Below are positions 29,645 to 37,995 of a DNA stretch of 64,000 nt, piece by piece (positions within the stretch are counted from its first letter, which is position 1; every line of letters starts with the position of its first letter). Below the pieces are notes generated by a model. It worked only from the letters and a program-made list of their open reading frames with translations, did no database searches and was not told the origin of the DNA. This DNA comes from Streptomyces sulphureus DSM 40104 (lineage in GTDB: Bacteria; Actinomycetota; Actinomycetes; Streptomycetales; Streptomycetaceae): assembly GCF_000381025.1 (NCBI RefSeq), contig NZ_KB905814.1, forward strand, positions 602,129 through 666,128. The letters are read 5' to 3'. The position numbers and the translations under genes were made by a program.

Positions 29645-30469
29645 ATGCAGTTCGGCGTATCCACTTTCCTCACCGATCAGGGCATCGGCCCGGCCGAGTT
29701 GGGCCGCGCCCTCGAAGAGCGCGGCTTCGACTCGCTGCTCATCGCCGAGCACAGCCACATCCCGGTCTCGCGGACAAGCCCCTGGCCGGGCGGCGGCGAT
29801 CTGCCGACGCACTACTACCGCACCCTCGACCCCTTCGTCGCACTCGCGGCGGCCGCCTCCGTCACCGAGCGACTCCTGCTCGGCACCGGTATCGCGCTCA
29901 TCCCGCAGCGCGACCCGTTCCACACCGCCAAGGAGACCGCCTCCCTCGACCTCGTCTCGGGCGGAAGGGCCATCCTCGGCGTCGGCGTCGGCTGGAACCG
30001 CGAGGAGATGCGGCACCACGGGGCCGACCCGCGCACCCGCGGCCGCCTCACCGACGAGCGGCTGCACGCGATCCGTGCCCTGTGGACCCGGGAAGAGGCG
30101 TCCTACCACGGCGAGTTCGTCGACTTCGACCCCGTCTACTCCTGGCCGAAGCCCGTACAGCGGCCGCACCCGCCGATCTACGTCGGCGGCGGCCCCGGCG
30201 CCTTCCCGCGCGTCCGCGAGTTCGGCGACGCCTGGCTCGCCAACAGCACTCCGCCCGAGCAACTGGGGCCGCAGATCGCGCAGATGCGCGAGACCGCGGG
30301 GCGCGACGTCCCGGTCTCCGTCTACGCCATCCCCGAGGACGCCGCCACCGTCGAGGCGTACACCCAACTCGACGTCGAGCGCGTCCTCTTCTACCTCCCC
30401 ACCGTGCCGAAGGCCGAGACGCTCCACCACCTCGACGCCTTCGCCGACGTCGCTGCGCGCTTCCGGTGA
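29645..30469 (+). CDS. LLM-class F420-dependent oxidoreductase
   Basis: Luciferase-like TIM-barrel enzyme using F420 or FMN, 274 residues. The ATG at 29645 is preceded by AGGAGG ten bases away. It opens MQFGVSTFLTDQGIGPAELG and contains HSHIPVSR, LLLGTGIALIPQRDPFHTAK, AILGVGVGWNREEM and RPHPPIYVGGG, the usual bacterial-luciferase landmarks of the TIGR03619-like group. Substrate unknown. It is followed after 27 bases by a PPOX-type F420 protein, giving an F420 gene pair. Confidence 0.9.
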   Translation: MQFGVSTFLTDQGIGPAELGRALEERGFDSLLIAEHSHIPVSRTSPWPGGGDLPTHYYRTLDPFVALAAAASVTERLLLGTGIALIPQRDPFHTAKETASLDLVSGGRAILGVGVGWNREEMRHHGADPRTRGRLTDERLHAIRALWTREEASYHGEFVDFDPVYSWPKPVQRPHPPIYVGGGPGAFPRVREFGDAWLANSTPPEQLGPQIAQMRETAGRDVPVSVYAIPEDAATVEAYTQLDVERVLFYLPTVPKAETLHHLDAFADVAARFR

Positions 30470-30496
30470 ACGCGCCTGCCGCCCAGGGGAGTTGAC

Positions 30497-30946
30497 GTGC
30501 CGCGTCTGACAACCGACGAGGCGTACGCGCGCTTCGCGGCGGCGCGCGTCGCCCACCTGGCGACCGCCGACGCCGCGGGGCGCCCCCATCTCGTCCCTGT
30601 CGTCTTCGCCGTACGCGCGGCGGACGGCGCCTCCCCCGCCGGCGTCGTCCTCGCCGTCGACCACAAGCCGAAGCGCACCACGTCCCTGAAGCGCCTCGCC
30701 AACATCCGCGCCAACCCCGCGGTGAGCATCCTCACCGACACCTACGACGAGGACTGGACGCGCCTGTGGTGGTCCCGCTGCGACGGCACCGCCCGCGTCC
30801 TCCCGCCGCGGGCGGAGTCCCCGCAGGCGGCTCGGCTCGCTGGGCTGCTCGTCGCCAAGTATCCGGAGCAGTACACGCAGGGGGCACCGGAGGGGCCGGT
30901 GGTGGAGGTGGCTGCGGAGCGGTGGAGCGGGTGGCGGGCCGGGTGA
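30497..30946 (+). CDS. PPOX-class F420-binding protein (TIGR03668-like)
   Basis: Split-barrel flavin/deazaflavin protein of 149 residues from the GTG at 30497, with GGGGAG upstream. Motifs: RVAHLATADAAGRPHLVPVV, then VDHKPKRTTSLKRLANIRAN and WWSRCDGTARVL, typical of F420-dependent reductases or F420 carriers in actinobacteria. It ends with VEVAAERWSGWRAG. It is the second gene of an apparent two-gene F420 unit with the LLM oxidoreductase. The physiological substrate is unknown. Confidence 0.88.
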   Translation: MPRLTTDEAYARFAAARVAHLATADAAGRPHLVPVVFAVRAADGASPAGVVLAVDHKPKRTTSLKRLANIRANPAVSILTDTYDEDWTRLWWSRCDGTARVLPPRAESPQAARLAGLLVAKYPEQYTQGAPEGPVVEVAAERWSGWRAG

Positions 30947-31013
30947 GGGAGGCCCGCTCCAACGTGCGCGCCTCCGTCTCTCCTGCACCTCGCTCCGCCC
31001 GCCGCCACACGGA

Positions 31014-31165
31014 TCAGCCGGGCGGGTACCGCGGCAACTCCCGCGAGAGCGTGGAGAAGAATCGGTGCTGCTTCCACGAATCGTGATCGCCGACGACGAT
31101 GAGACGGCGCTTGGCCCGACTGACGGCGACGTTCAGGAATCCATGAGGAGATCGCCCGGACATCC
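31014..31165 (-). pseudogene. C-terminal remnant of a superfamily-1 (UvrD/Upf1-like) helicase
   Basis: On the minus strand one frame reads HGFLNVAVSRAKRRLIVVGD then HDSWKQHRFFSTLSRE and stops at 31014. LNVAVSRAKRRL is the very conserved motif VI end of AAA_12/UvrD_C-type helicases. Upstream of about 31165 no helicase sequence continues in any frame, so only the last 45 residues or so survive. Together with the truncated SNF2 gene this marks a degraded helicase cluster. Confidence 0.6.
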
Positions 31166-31221
31166 GCCGAGCTTTCCGCGACCTGCCGCCTCATCGCCCA
31201 CCGGCAACTCCAGCCATGCGG

Positions 31222-32019
31222 TCAGCCGCTCTCAGCGGCAACGGAAGAGCGTCCCCACCGGTCGGTGTTGCGACACAGCTCGGCCGGGATGCGGCGTGTG
31301 GAGATGTTGATGCCGCCCTGGGCGCGGCCGCCGGCGAGGGCAGCGACGCCGAGAACGAAGTGCACCCACATATTGAACTGGATTTCCTTGGTGACGCGCA
31401 GCCGGCTGTAGAGGATGTCGGCCCACCGGTTCCCTGCGCGCGACCAGGCTTCGACTTGGAAGTGGATCGCGCCCCCGTCGCGTCGGGCCGAGAACCTGAT
31501 CTGGCCGGCTTCCAGATGGCCGCGCAGCGTGCCCAGTTGCAGGGAGACCGAGTCGCGGTGGAGTACCCGTACCGGACCGTCCCAGGGGCCCGGCATCTGC
31601 ACGCGGTACTCGTCGCCGACGCGTGCGGGTCCGTCGGCGCCCCGCGTCTTGTGGAAGACCGCCACCGTCGACGGGGCAGGCCGGTTCAGGTCGGCGGCCA
31701 CGGCCTCCATCAACTCCTCCGGGCCCATCACCGCGCCCTCGATACGGACGCTGAAGCGGCGGTGGAACATCGGACCCGCACCGTCTCTGAGTGCCTGGGT
31801 GAGGTCGTCGACGAGCTCGTGGGGTAGCAGCGGCGGCAGGTCGCCGTGGTCGCCGTCCGTCTCACTGCGGTGGAAAGCCGTCACCCGCCACATGTACTCC
31901 CACGACACCAGCAGCACCCCCACCGGGAAGCGCAGCAGGGCGCCGATCCGCCGCCTCGGAGGCGGCTTGGCGGGACGGGCGGCGCCGTGGATGCCGTTCT
32001 GTGGAGACATGTCTCTCAT
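31222..32019 (-). CDS. DUF1990 family protein
   Basis: About 265 residues from the ATG at 32019. A GTG at 32064 and an ATG at 32010 are alternatives; none has a good ribosome binding site. A hydrophobic stretch IGALLRFPVGVLLVSWEYMW near the N-terminus suggests membrane association. The DUF1990 domain lies at about 95-245 with GDEYRVQMPGPWDGPV, QLGTLRGHLEAGQIRF and HFQVEAWSRAGN. Function unknown. A second DUF1990 gene with the same LxGHLExGQ core is divergent at 32332, with a small membrane protein between. Confidence 0.78.
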   Translation of the reverse strand: MRDMSPQNGIHGAARPAKPPPRRRIGALLRFPVGVLLVSWEYMWRVTAFHRSETDGDHGDLPPLLPHELVDDLTQALRDGAGPMFHRRFSVRIEGAVMGPEELMEAVAADLNRPAPSTVAVFHKTRGADGPARVGDEYRVQMPGPWDGPVRVLHRDSVSLQLGTLRGHLEAGQIRFSARRDGGAIHFQVEAWSRAGNRWADILYSRLRVTKEIQFNMWVHFVLGVAALAGGRAQGGINISTRRIPAELCRNTDRWGRSSVAAESG

Positions 32020-32088
32020 GGGAGCATGCAAAAGAGGCCCCCGCGTCTCGGCAGTGTCCGACACGGGGGCACGGACAGGAGGTGTGAC

Positions 32089-32325
32089 GTGCTGGAAGAG
32101 TTGATGTCCCGGGTCGGCCTGCGCAGGGCGCAGATGCAGTGGGCGTCGATGGGATCAGTTGTCCTGTGCACCGTTCTTTGGATGCGCGCGTCCAGCTTCG
32201 ATCAGAACGAACGGGGCAACGCCGAGCGCCGAGCCCTGTTCGTCGGCCTGTGGGCACCCACACTCTGGGCCGTGGGGCAGTCGCTCCCCCAGTCCCGGCG
32301 CCCCGGACGTTCCCGGAGACGATGA
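32089..32325 (+). CDS. Small two-helix membrane protein
   Basis: A 78-residue protein. The GTG at 32089 has a perfect AGGAGG six bases upstream. Two hydrophobic segments, MQWASMGSVVLCTVLWM and RRALFVGLWAPTLWAVGQSL, flank an acidic/polar loop with NERGNAERR, and the tail is basic (RRPGRSRRR). This is a recurrent small-protein pattern in Streptomyces. Its stop is six bases before the DUF1990 gene, so the two are surely co-translated. Confidence 0.78.
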   Translation: MLEELMSRVGLRRAQMQWASMGSVVLCTVLWMRASSFDQNERGNAERRALFVGLWAPTLWAVGQSLPQSRRPGRSRRR

Positions 32326-32331
32326 GCCGCC

Positions 32332-33030
32332 ATGCGGGAGCGGCGCCTGTACCGGCCTCGAGCCGTCGACACGCTCTACGCCCTGGCGGGCCGCGAGATC
32401 AACTACCGACCTCCGGTCGACGACGTCCCCACGTCGGACGAACACTGGCACGTGGACTCACTTCGCTGGCCGCTCGCCCGGGAACCGTCCGGCGACCCGG
32501 TGCAGGGAGGGGCCTGGGACATCGCGTGCAGGCTGGTGCGCGACTACCAGTTCGCGGAGCCGGGCATTCTGCGGGCGCTTTACCGCACCGACCGCCCCTT
32601 GCTGGGGCGCGACATGCTCCTAGAAGGGCGATTCGCCGGACTCCGCTTCGACCTGGGCGTACGGATCACGTTCGTCGTGGACACCATCCAGCGATCGGGA
32701 GGCACCGAATCGCGAGCGTGGGGTTGGGCCTACCGCACGCTCCAGGGGCACCTGGAACAGGGACAGCTCGCCTACGAGGTCCTCAAGGACCGTCGCACCG
32801 GCGTCGTGGACTTCCGCATCAGCGGCTACTCTCGGCGGGCCCCTATCGCCAATCCCGTCGTCCGGGCCGGGTTCGCGGCCTTCGGTAGCCGGACGCAACA
32901 CCGCTTCTACCACGCCAGCGCCCGTCGCCTGCAGCACTTGGTGCAGAGCGAACTGCTTGGCGCCCCGCCCCTGACCGCCGAGCTCCTCCCGGGCTACGGC
33001 GACATCGTCATCGCCCCCCGCCTCAACTGA
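32332..33030 (+). CDS. DUF1990 family protein
   Basis: A 232-residue protein from the ATG at 32332. It begins MRERRLYRPRAVDTLYALAG, then INYRPPVDDVPTSDEHWHVD and WDIACRLVRDYQF (a family landmark), and continues with GLRFDLGVRI, AYRTLQGHLEQGQLAYEV and DFRISGYSRRAP. This fits a complete DUF1990 protein. No signal peptide. It forms an operon with the upstream small membrane protein and is divergent from another DUF1990 gene, suggesting related roles in the envelope (inference). Confidence 0.8.
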   Translation: MRERRLYRPRAVDTLYALAGREINYRPPVDDVPTSDEHWHVDSLRWPLAREPSGDPVQGGAWDIACRLVRDYQFAEPGILRALYRTDRPLLGRDMLLEGRFAGLRFDLGVRITFVVDTIQRSGGTESRAWGWAYRTLQGHLEQGQLAYEVLKDRRTGVVDFRISGYSRRAPIANPVVRAGFAAFGSRTQHRFYHASARRLQHLVQSELLGAPPLTAELLPGYGDIVIAPRLN

Positions 33031-33623
33031 GACGTACGGCAACGGCTCGGCCAGGAGCGGCGGTTGACACGATGGCTGGTGGCTGATGAGGCGACTCCCG
33101 GAGGGCACAGTCGTCGGAAGGCGGGCATCCAGACGGAAGCAGGTTTTAGCACCCACCGGTAGGCGCCAACTACGGTGAGAGGGCGAGTGCTTCGACGAGC
33201 TAAGGCCCTGGCGGTCGTCCTCTGCCCCGTCCCGTGAGACTTCGCCGCGGCCCCGGCGCTCCTCACGACCGCCCCCGGTTGCATCGGCGTACGCCGTGAC
33301 GGCAGGGGCACGGCCACCGACTTCGGCCAGCCCCGTACCGGCCGCCCTCCTGACGGTGGCGGTGACGGGGCAGCCGTACGGGTGCCGCAAATGACTTGGT
33401 GCAGCGCTCAGTTGACGCTCACGACCGTCCGAGACACGCAACGCCGCCCGGTCTCCCTCCTCCTGGCCGACGCCTCTGCCAACAGCTTCGATCGAAGCCC
33501 CTGCCCCGACCGGCCGAGAAGACCAAGGAAACCCTCCAACACCCGCGAGCGCTCGACTCGTTGAGCACCTCGCCGAGGGACACCTCAACCCGCCCCCGCA
33601 GGACCCGATCGCGAGGTGACCAC
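33031..33623. other. Gene-poor interval
   Basis: About 590 bases between the DUF1990 operon and the double-Nudix gene. The longest frames on both strands are Arg/Pro-rich shadows without starts or family features. I see no RNA gene, repeat or operator that I could support. Confidence 0.5.
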
Positions 33624-34586
33624 ATGCCCCCGTCCCGACACGACGCCGCCGCCTGGAAAGCCCAGGCGACCCACGCCTCCGCACTGATCCGCAACCGGCG
33701 CGGCGAGTACCTGCTGCACTTGAGGGACCCCTTGCCGGGCCGGACCGAGCCAGGCGCATGGTCCCTGCCGGGAGGCGCCCGCGAGCCGGACGACGCCTCG
33801 CTGGAAGCGACCGTGCGCAGGGAGCTGGCCGAGGAGGCAGGTCTCGACGTCGCCGACTTGGAACCGTTCTCCGTGACGCAGGAGGGCGACGCCGCGGTCT
33901 ACTCCGTCCGCTGGGAGGGCGACCCGGAGTCCCTCGCCCCGACCGAGGGCGCGGCGCTGCGCTGGTTCGCCCCGGCCGACCTGCACCGCCTGCGCATGCT
34001 GCCCGCCGTCCGCGACCTGGTCCTCGCGCACGCCGCCCGCCAGTCCCCCGCCGACGGGGGCAGCGCCCGTCCCCCGAGGCAGCGGGACGTCGGCTGGCTT
34101 CCGCCCGAGCAGTACGCCGAGACGGTGCTCAAGGCCACCGCCTTCGCGTGCCTCTACTTCACAGACGAGGACGACCGGCCGCTCCAACTGCACTCCGTCT
34201 ACTCGCCCTCCCACCCGTGGCAGTTGGTCGGCGGCACCATGGACCCGGGCGAGCGCCCCTGGGAGACGGCCGTCCGCGAGTGCCAGGAGGAGACGGGGCG
34301 CACACCGTCCGGCCCGCCGCGGCTCCTCGCGACGGTGTACGGCCTCCCCGGCGCCGAGTGGCCGTACAGCACGATCGGCCTCGTCTTCGACGGCGGCCGC
34401 CTCACCGCGGCCCAGCTCCACGCCCTCGTACTGGACCCGAAGGAGCACGACGAGGCCCGCGTCCTCCCCCTCGCCGACTGGCAGCACCTCATGCCGCGCC
34501 GGGACTTCCTCCGCCTGGAGGCCGTCGCCGAAGCCCGCCGCACCGGCACGGCTGCCTACTTCGACACATGGGGATGGGACACATGA
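33624..34586 (+). CDS. Tandem Nudix hydrolase
   Basis: A 320-residue protein with two Nudix domains, likely hydrolysing nucleoside diphosphate derivatives. The ATG at 33624 has GAGGTGA upstream. In domain 1 (about 10-140) the Nudix helix reads GGAREPDDASLEATVRREL and then AEEAGL. It keeps the metal-binding R-E-L-x-E-E-x-G-L end but has one extra residue and lacks the first glutamate. In domain 2 (about 165-310) GGTMDPGERPWETAVRECQ followed by EETGR fits the box apart from the last hydrophobic position. Domain 2 may be the active one. A linker with SPADGGSARPPRQRDVGWLP separates them. Confidence 0.85.
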   Translation: MPPSRHDAAAWKAQATHASALIRNRRGEYLLHLRDPLPGRTEPGAWSLPGGAREPDDASLEATVRRELAEEAGLDVADLEPFSVTQEGDAAVYSVRWEGDPESLAPTEGAALRWFAPADLHRLRMLPAVRDLVLAHAARQSPADGGSARPPRQRDVGWLPPEQYAETVLKATAFACLYFTDEDDRPLQLHSVYSPSHPWQLVGGTMDPGERPWETAVRECQEETGRTPSGPPRLLATVYGLPGAEWPYSTIGLVFDGGRLTAAQLHALVLDPKEHDEARVLPLADWQHLMPRRDFLRLEAVAEARRTGTAAYFDTWGWDT

Positions 34587-34955
34587 GCAGCGGCCATGCG
34601 CCTGTGTCCTTCGCCCCGGCAGCGGTTACCGAGCAACCGCGCTCGACGGAGGCATGGCGGGCCGGTCGGTACTCGAACTGCCCATGCCCCCAAGGCACGT
34701 CAAGTGCGTAGGACGGTCCACGGACGGCGTCCGTCCCCTTCTTTCGCCGGCCGGCCAACGGCGGCCTGCGCCGGGGCGGGCCGCGGCAAGCAAGTCGCAC
34801 GTAACAGCATCCGGTCGACCACCTCCGGTGACCGATGCCACCGGCCACCACGCTGCCCCGTCGAGGACTCCGACCAGGCGGGCTGCACACACCTCGGGCA
34901 ACCCGCCACGTCGGCGGTCACACGATCCGCCGGGCCAAGCCCCAGCGGTGCCGGC
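34587..34955. other. Intergenic interval between convergent genes
   Basis: About 370 bases between the Nudix gene and the FG-GAP gene, which converge. No plausible gene is seen on either strand and no strong terminator hairpin could be picked out by eye. Confidence 0.45.
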
Positions 34956-36416
34956 CTACTTCGACGGGTTCATCAGCTCCGTGCCGAACCGGCCCTTCGT
35001 CGCCGGGGAACCCAGATCGCCCGGCTCGACGAGTGCCGCGCCCTCGGCGCTCAGCCCGTCGGTGCCCGCGTACAGCAGGGCCGTGGCGCCGACGCCCTCG
35101 GTACGGTTCGGGATGCCCACAGCGAGGTCCGGCTTGCCGTCACCGTTGTAGTCGGCCGGCGAGACGGACGCGCCGAACATGTCGTTCCCCTCCATGGAAC
35201 CGGGGACGCCCTCGGTGTCGAGCGAGAAGGTCTGCGCCCCCTCGTCGGTGAGCCAGTTCTCGGTGCCCTTGAGCACGTTGATGGCACCGGCGTTGTTGTA
35301 GCCCCCGGGCGCCTCGGCGCCGGTGTTGCTGACGACGAGATCGTCGTGGCCGTCGCCGTCGAAGTCGGCGAGCCGGATGGCTTCGCCCTCCTGCGCCTTG
35401 CCCTGCCAGTCCACCGGCTCGTCGGAGTCGAGTCCGTCGGCGGTGCCGGGGTAGGTACGGAGCTTCTGCTCGTCCGGACCGTCCGCGAAGCCGGTGTCCG
35501 TGACGACGTCGTCCTTCCCGTCGCCGTTGATGTCGCCGACCACGGGGCTGTAATGCGCGAACGGCAGCGGGATGTCCTTGCCCAGCGACGTGCTCTTCAG
35601 GCCACCGGCCGAGCCGGGCAGCACGCCGAGCGTGCCCTCGTCGGCGGGCGAGTCCTGGGAGGCGACGGTCACGAGATCGGTGTAGCCGTCCCCGTCGATG
35701 TCGCCGGAGGCCAGGTGCTCGACGCTGACACCGCCGCCGGGCGGGGTGACGCTGGTCATCTTCGGGGTCTCGGTCTCTCGCAGGTTCTTCGCACCCTTGA
35801 CGAGCTGAATCTTCGCGCCGTCGGAGATGGCGATGTCGTCGAGGCCGTCGTTGTCGTGGTCGCCCACGGCAAGCTGGTCGCCGAAGTGTGCGTTGGCAGT
35901 GACCTTCGGCGCATGGAAGGCGATGGCGTCGTCGGACAGGCCGCCCTCGGCGCCGAAGACGACCGTGACGGAACCGGCCTGGCCGGTGCTGCCGATGGCC
36001 TCGTTGTTCGCGGCGATGACCAGGTCGGCGTAACCGTCCCCGTCCACGTCGCCGCTCACCACGGCCGAGCCGAAGCCGTCCTTGGCCTCCGGGACACCGG
36101 GTATGTTCGCGTTTGCCTGCGACAACGTGCTGTGCCGCTCGGTGTCGACGCCGCCCTCGGCGCCGTACGTCACGGCCACGTAGCCCGCCTTGGCCTCTCC
36201 GGAGACGGTGCCCTCGGGTGCCCCTACGCCGAGGTCGGCGTAGCCGTCGCCGTCGAGGTCGCCTTGGGTCTCGCTCTGCTCGGCAGCCTTCGTGGAAGAC
36301 CGGTCCTGGCTCTGCCCGCCGCCGTCCGCCAGTGCCGCCGTGGCCCCGCCGGCCACAGCCGCGGCCACGGCCGCACCCACAGCGCCTGCCACCATGCCTC
36401 TGGTTCGATTGCGCAC
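34956..36416 (-). CDS. Secreted FG-GAP/VCBS repeat (integrin-alpha-like) protein
   Basis: A 486-residue extracellular protein from the GTG at 36416, which has GGAGG five bases upstream. A signal peptide, VRNRTRGMVAGAVGAAVAAA then AGGATAALA, is followed by seven FG-GAP repeats, each with a calcium-type D-x-D/N-x-D-G loop: DLDGDGYADLGVG, DVDGDGYADLVIA, DHDNDGLDDIAIS, DIDGDGYTDLVTV, DINGDGKDDVVTD, DFDGDGHDDLVVS and DYNGDGKPDLAVG. This implies a seven-bladed beta-propeller. There is no catalytic domain, anchor or sorting signal. The role is probably binding or adhesion (inference). Confidence 0.88.
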   Translation of the reverse strand: MRNRTRGMVAGAVGAAVAAAVAGGATAALADGGGQSQDRSSTKAAEQSETQGDLDGDGYADLGVGAPEGTVSGEAKAGYVAVTYGAEGGVDTERHSTLSQANANIPGVPEAKDGFGSAVVSGDVDGDGYADLVIAANNEAIGSTGQAGSVTVVFGAEGGLSDDAIAFHAPKVTANAHFGDQLAVGDHDNDGLDDIAISDGAKIQLVKGAKNLRETETPKMTSVTPPGGGVSVEHLASGDIDGDGYTDLVTVASQDSPADEGTLGVLPGSAGGLKSTSLGKDIPLPFAHYSPVVGDINGDGKDDVVTDTGFADGPDEQKLRTYPGTADGLDSDEPVDWQGKAQEGEAIRLADFDGDGHDDLVVSNTGAEAPGGYNNAGAINVLKGTENWLTDEGAQTFSLDTEGVPGSMEGNDMFGASVSPADYNGDGKPDLAVGIPNRTEGVGATALLYAGTDGLSAEGAALVEPGDLGSPATKGRFGTELMNPSK

Positions 36417-36481
36417 GCGTCCTCCAACGGATCGATCGCCCCTGGGTCCTGCCCCGCGGTGGGACGGAAGGGCCTGCAGAA

Positions 36482-36511
36482 GTAGACAGGGGCAAAAAGC
36501 TGAACGGTTCC
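36482..36511 (-). promoter_or_regulatory. Candidate ECF-type promoter for the FG-GAP gene
   Basis: On the minus strand GGAACC (36511-36506) is followed after 18 bases by GTCTAC (36487-36482), in a locally AT-richer stretch about 65 bases before the FG-GAP start. GGAAC with a GTC/GTT-type -10 resembles promoters read by ECF sigma factors. The match is partial. Confidence 0.3.
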
Positions 36512-36716
36512 ACAACGGACAGAAAATTACTCGGCCCGGCACATTCGCACAGGTCACGACAACTCCGCGCCGCAACAGCGCACTTGGCGCCGTCCGTCCA
36601 CCTCCGGTGGATGCGGTACCGGGCGTCAGCCCCCCGCCTCGAGGAACTTGCTTCCGCAGCAGGACAGTTGCATGTCCACCGCACAGGCTCGATGAACGAA
36701 GCCTTCCGGCCGACGG

Positions 36717-37014
36717 CCGTCCGGACTGGAACGCCGGCCTCCGCCCGCAGGGGACCGCCCTCAACTCCCTGCTCTGGCACGGACGTGCGACGGTGCTCGG
36801 CTGTTCCTACGGCATCGGTACGCAGGCCGTGGGACTGGCGACACCGCGTCATCGGGACGGACCTCAGTCCCCACGCTGCGGCTCGCGCCTCCCGCGACCC
36901 CACCCTCCGCAGCACGGTCCTCCCCACGTCCGCCGCCGACATGCGCCGCCTCCCGTTCCGCGACGGCACCTTCGACGCCGTCGTCTGCGCCGACAACGCG
37001 CTCCCACCTGCTGA
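36717..37014 (+). pseudogene. Frameshifted, truncated class I SAM methyltransferase
   Basis: Two frames together read a methyltransferase N-terminal half. The first has DWNAGLRPQGTALNSLL and the SAM-binding glycine motif CSYGIGTQAVGLA. After a frameshift near 36845 the second has VIGTDLSPHAAARASRD, then AADMRRLPFRDGTFDAVVCA and DNALP, after which the match ends at about 37014. The C-terminal half is missing. It lies just upstream of the C39-like peptidase. The stretch 37015-37160 has no clear gene. Confidence 0.6.
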
Positions 37015-37161
37015 CTCGAAGATCGTCGCTGAACCGAGCGGCGCCTGCGCCTCGGCCAACGACGAGTCAGGAATGATGAGCGCGGTGATCTCCAGCCACG
37101 GCGCGGACCTGCCCACCTCCACCGGCTGATCGGTCAGAGCGCCCACCGGAAGGAACCACCC

Positions 37162-37770
37162 GTGTCCGACGCCCCTTTCCCCACGATCACGCAGTACGCC
37201 AGCGCCGACCTCATCACCGCCTTCGCCTACGAAGGCCGCGCCCACGACGACGACCCCCGCTGGAAGGAGTCCGGCGCCCCGAGCCTCGACGCCTACGGCC
37301 GCTGGGCCGGCCACATGTGCGGCATCGCCTGCCTGCGCATGGCACTGATCTCCCGTACCGGCGAGGCACCCACCATGTTCGAACTCCTCGAAGGCGCCCG
37401 GAGATACGGGGCCTACACAGAGGACCCGGACACCGGAGCGATCCACGGCCTGATCTACGCCCCCTTCGTCCAGTACGTGACAGACGCCCTCCCCCTGGAC
37501 GCCGAGGTCCACCCGCACCTGACCGTGCCCGGTCTCCTCGCTCTCCTCGACGCCGGCCGGATGGTGATGGCCTCCGTCCACAAGGAGATCCGCCGCCCCG
37601 GGAACCCCGCCCCGGGCAAGGGCGGCCACCTCGTACTCGTCACCGACCGCCAAGGCGACACGGTGCACTTCCGCAACCCGTCCGGCCACACAGCGCAGGC
37701 CCGTACCGCGAGTCTGCACGCGGCCGAGTTCACCGAGTTCTTCGGCGGCCGCGGCGTATCCCTCACCTGA
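37162..37770 (+). CDS. C39-like papain-fold cysteine peptidase
   Basis: A 202-residue cytosolic protein from the GTG at 37162, with GGAAGG upstream. The catalytic cysteine is in GHMCGIACLRMAL at about residue 53, the histidine in GKGGHLVLVTD at about 155 and the Asn/Asp position in VHFRNPSGH, the order expected for C39/papain-like peptidases. LHPHLTVPGLL-type spacing and a length near 200 fit stand-alone C39-family proteins rather than the ABC-fused bacteriocin exporters. No precursor peptide or transporter is adjacent, so the substrate is unknown. Confidence 0.75.
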   Translation: MSDAPFPTITQYASADLITAFAYEGRAHDDDPRWKESGAPSLDAYGRWAGHMCGIACLRMALISRTGEAPTMFELLEGARRYGAYTEDPDTGAIHGLIYAPFVQYVTDALPLDAEVHPHLTVPGLLALLDAGRMVMASVHKEIRRPGNPAPGKGGHLVLVTDRQGDTVHFRNPSGHTAQARTASLHAAEFTEFFGGRGVSLT

Positions 37771-37966
37771 GAGACGTACTGACACCACTGACATGTCCCC
37801 GGCGGCCGCGGACAGGAAGCAACCGGGCCGGAGCCGCGCCCCGGCCGCCGCGTGAGATCAGCTCGACGGCTTCACGGTCGTCGATCGAGTGAAGCGGTGG
37901 ACCGGAGCGAGCTCGACAGGCTGTCGGTCGCCGTTGTCCCAGCCAGCCTCGCCGTTGCCCGCGCAT

Positions 37967-37988
37967 ATGTCTGACATTCGGCTAGGGT
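37967..37988 (+). promoter_or_regulatory. Operator and leaderless promoter of the GntR/FCD gene
   Basis: ATGTC-T-GACAT at 37967-37977 is a perfect inverted repeat with the GT-N3-AC core used by FadR/FCD-type GntR regulators. Six bases later is TAGGGT (37983-37988), a good -10 box, and the ATG is seven bases after that, placing the transcription start at the start codon. A repressor bound here would block RNA polymerase, implying autoregulation. Confidence 0.55.
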
Positions 37989-37995
37989 GGGATGC

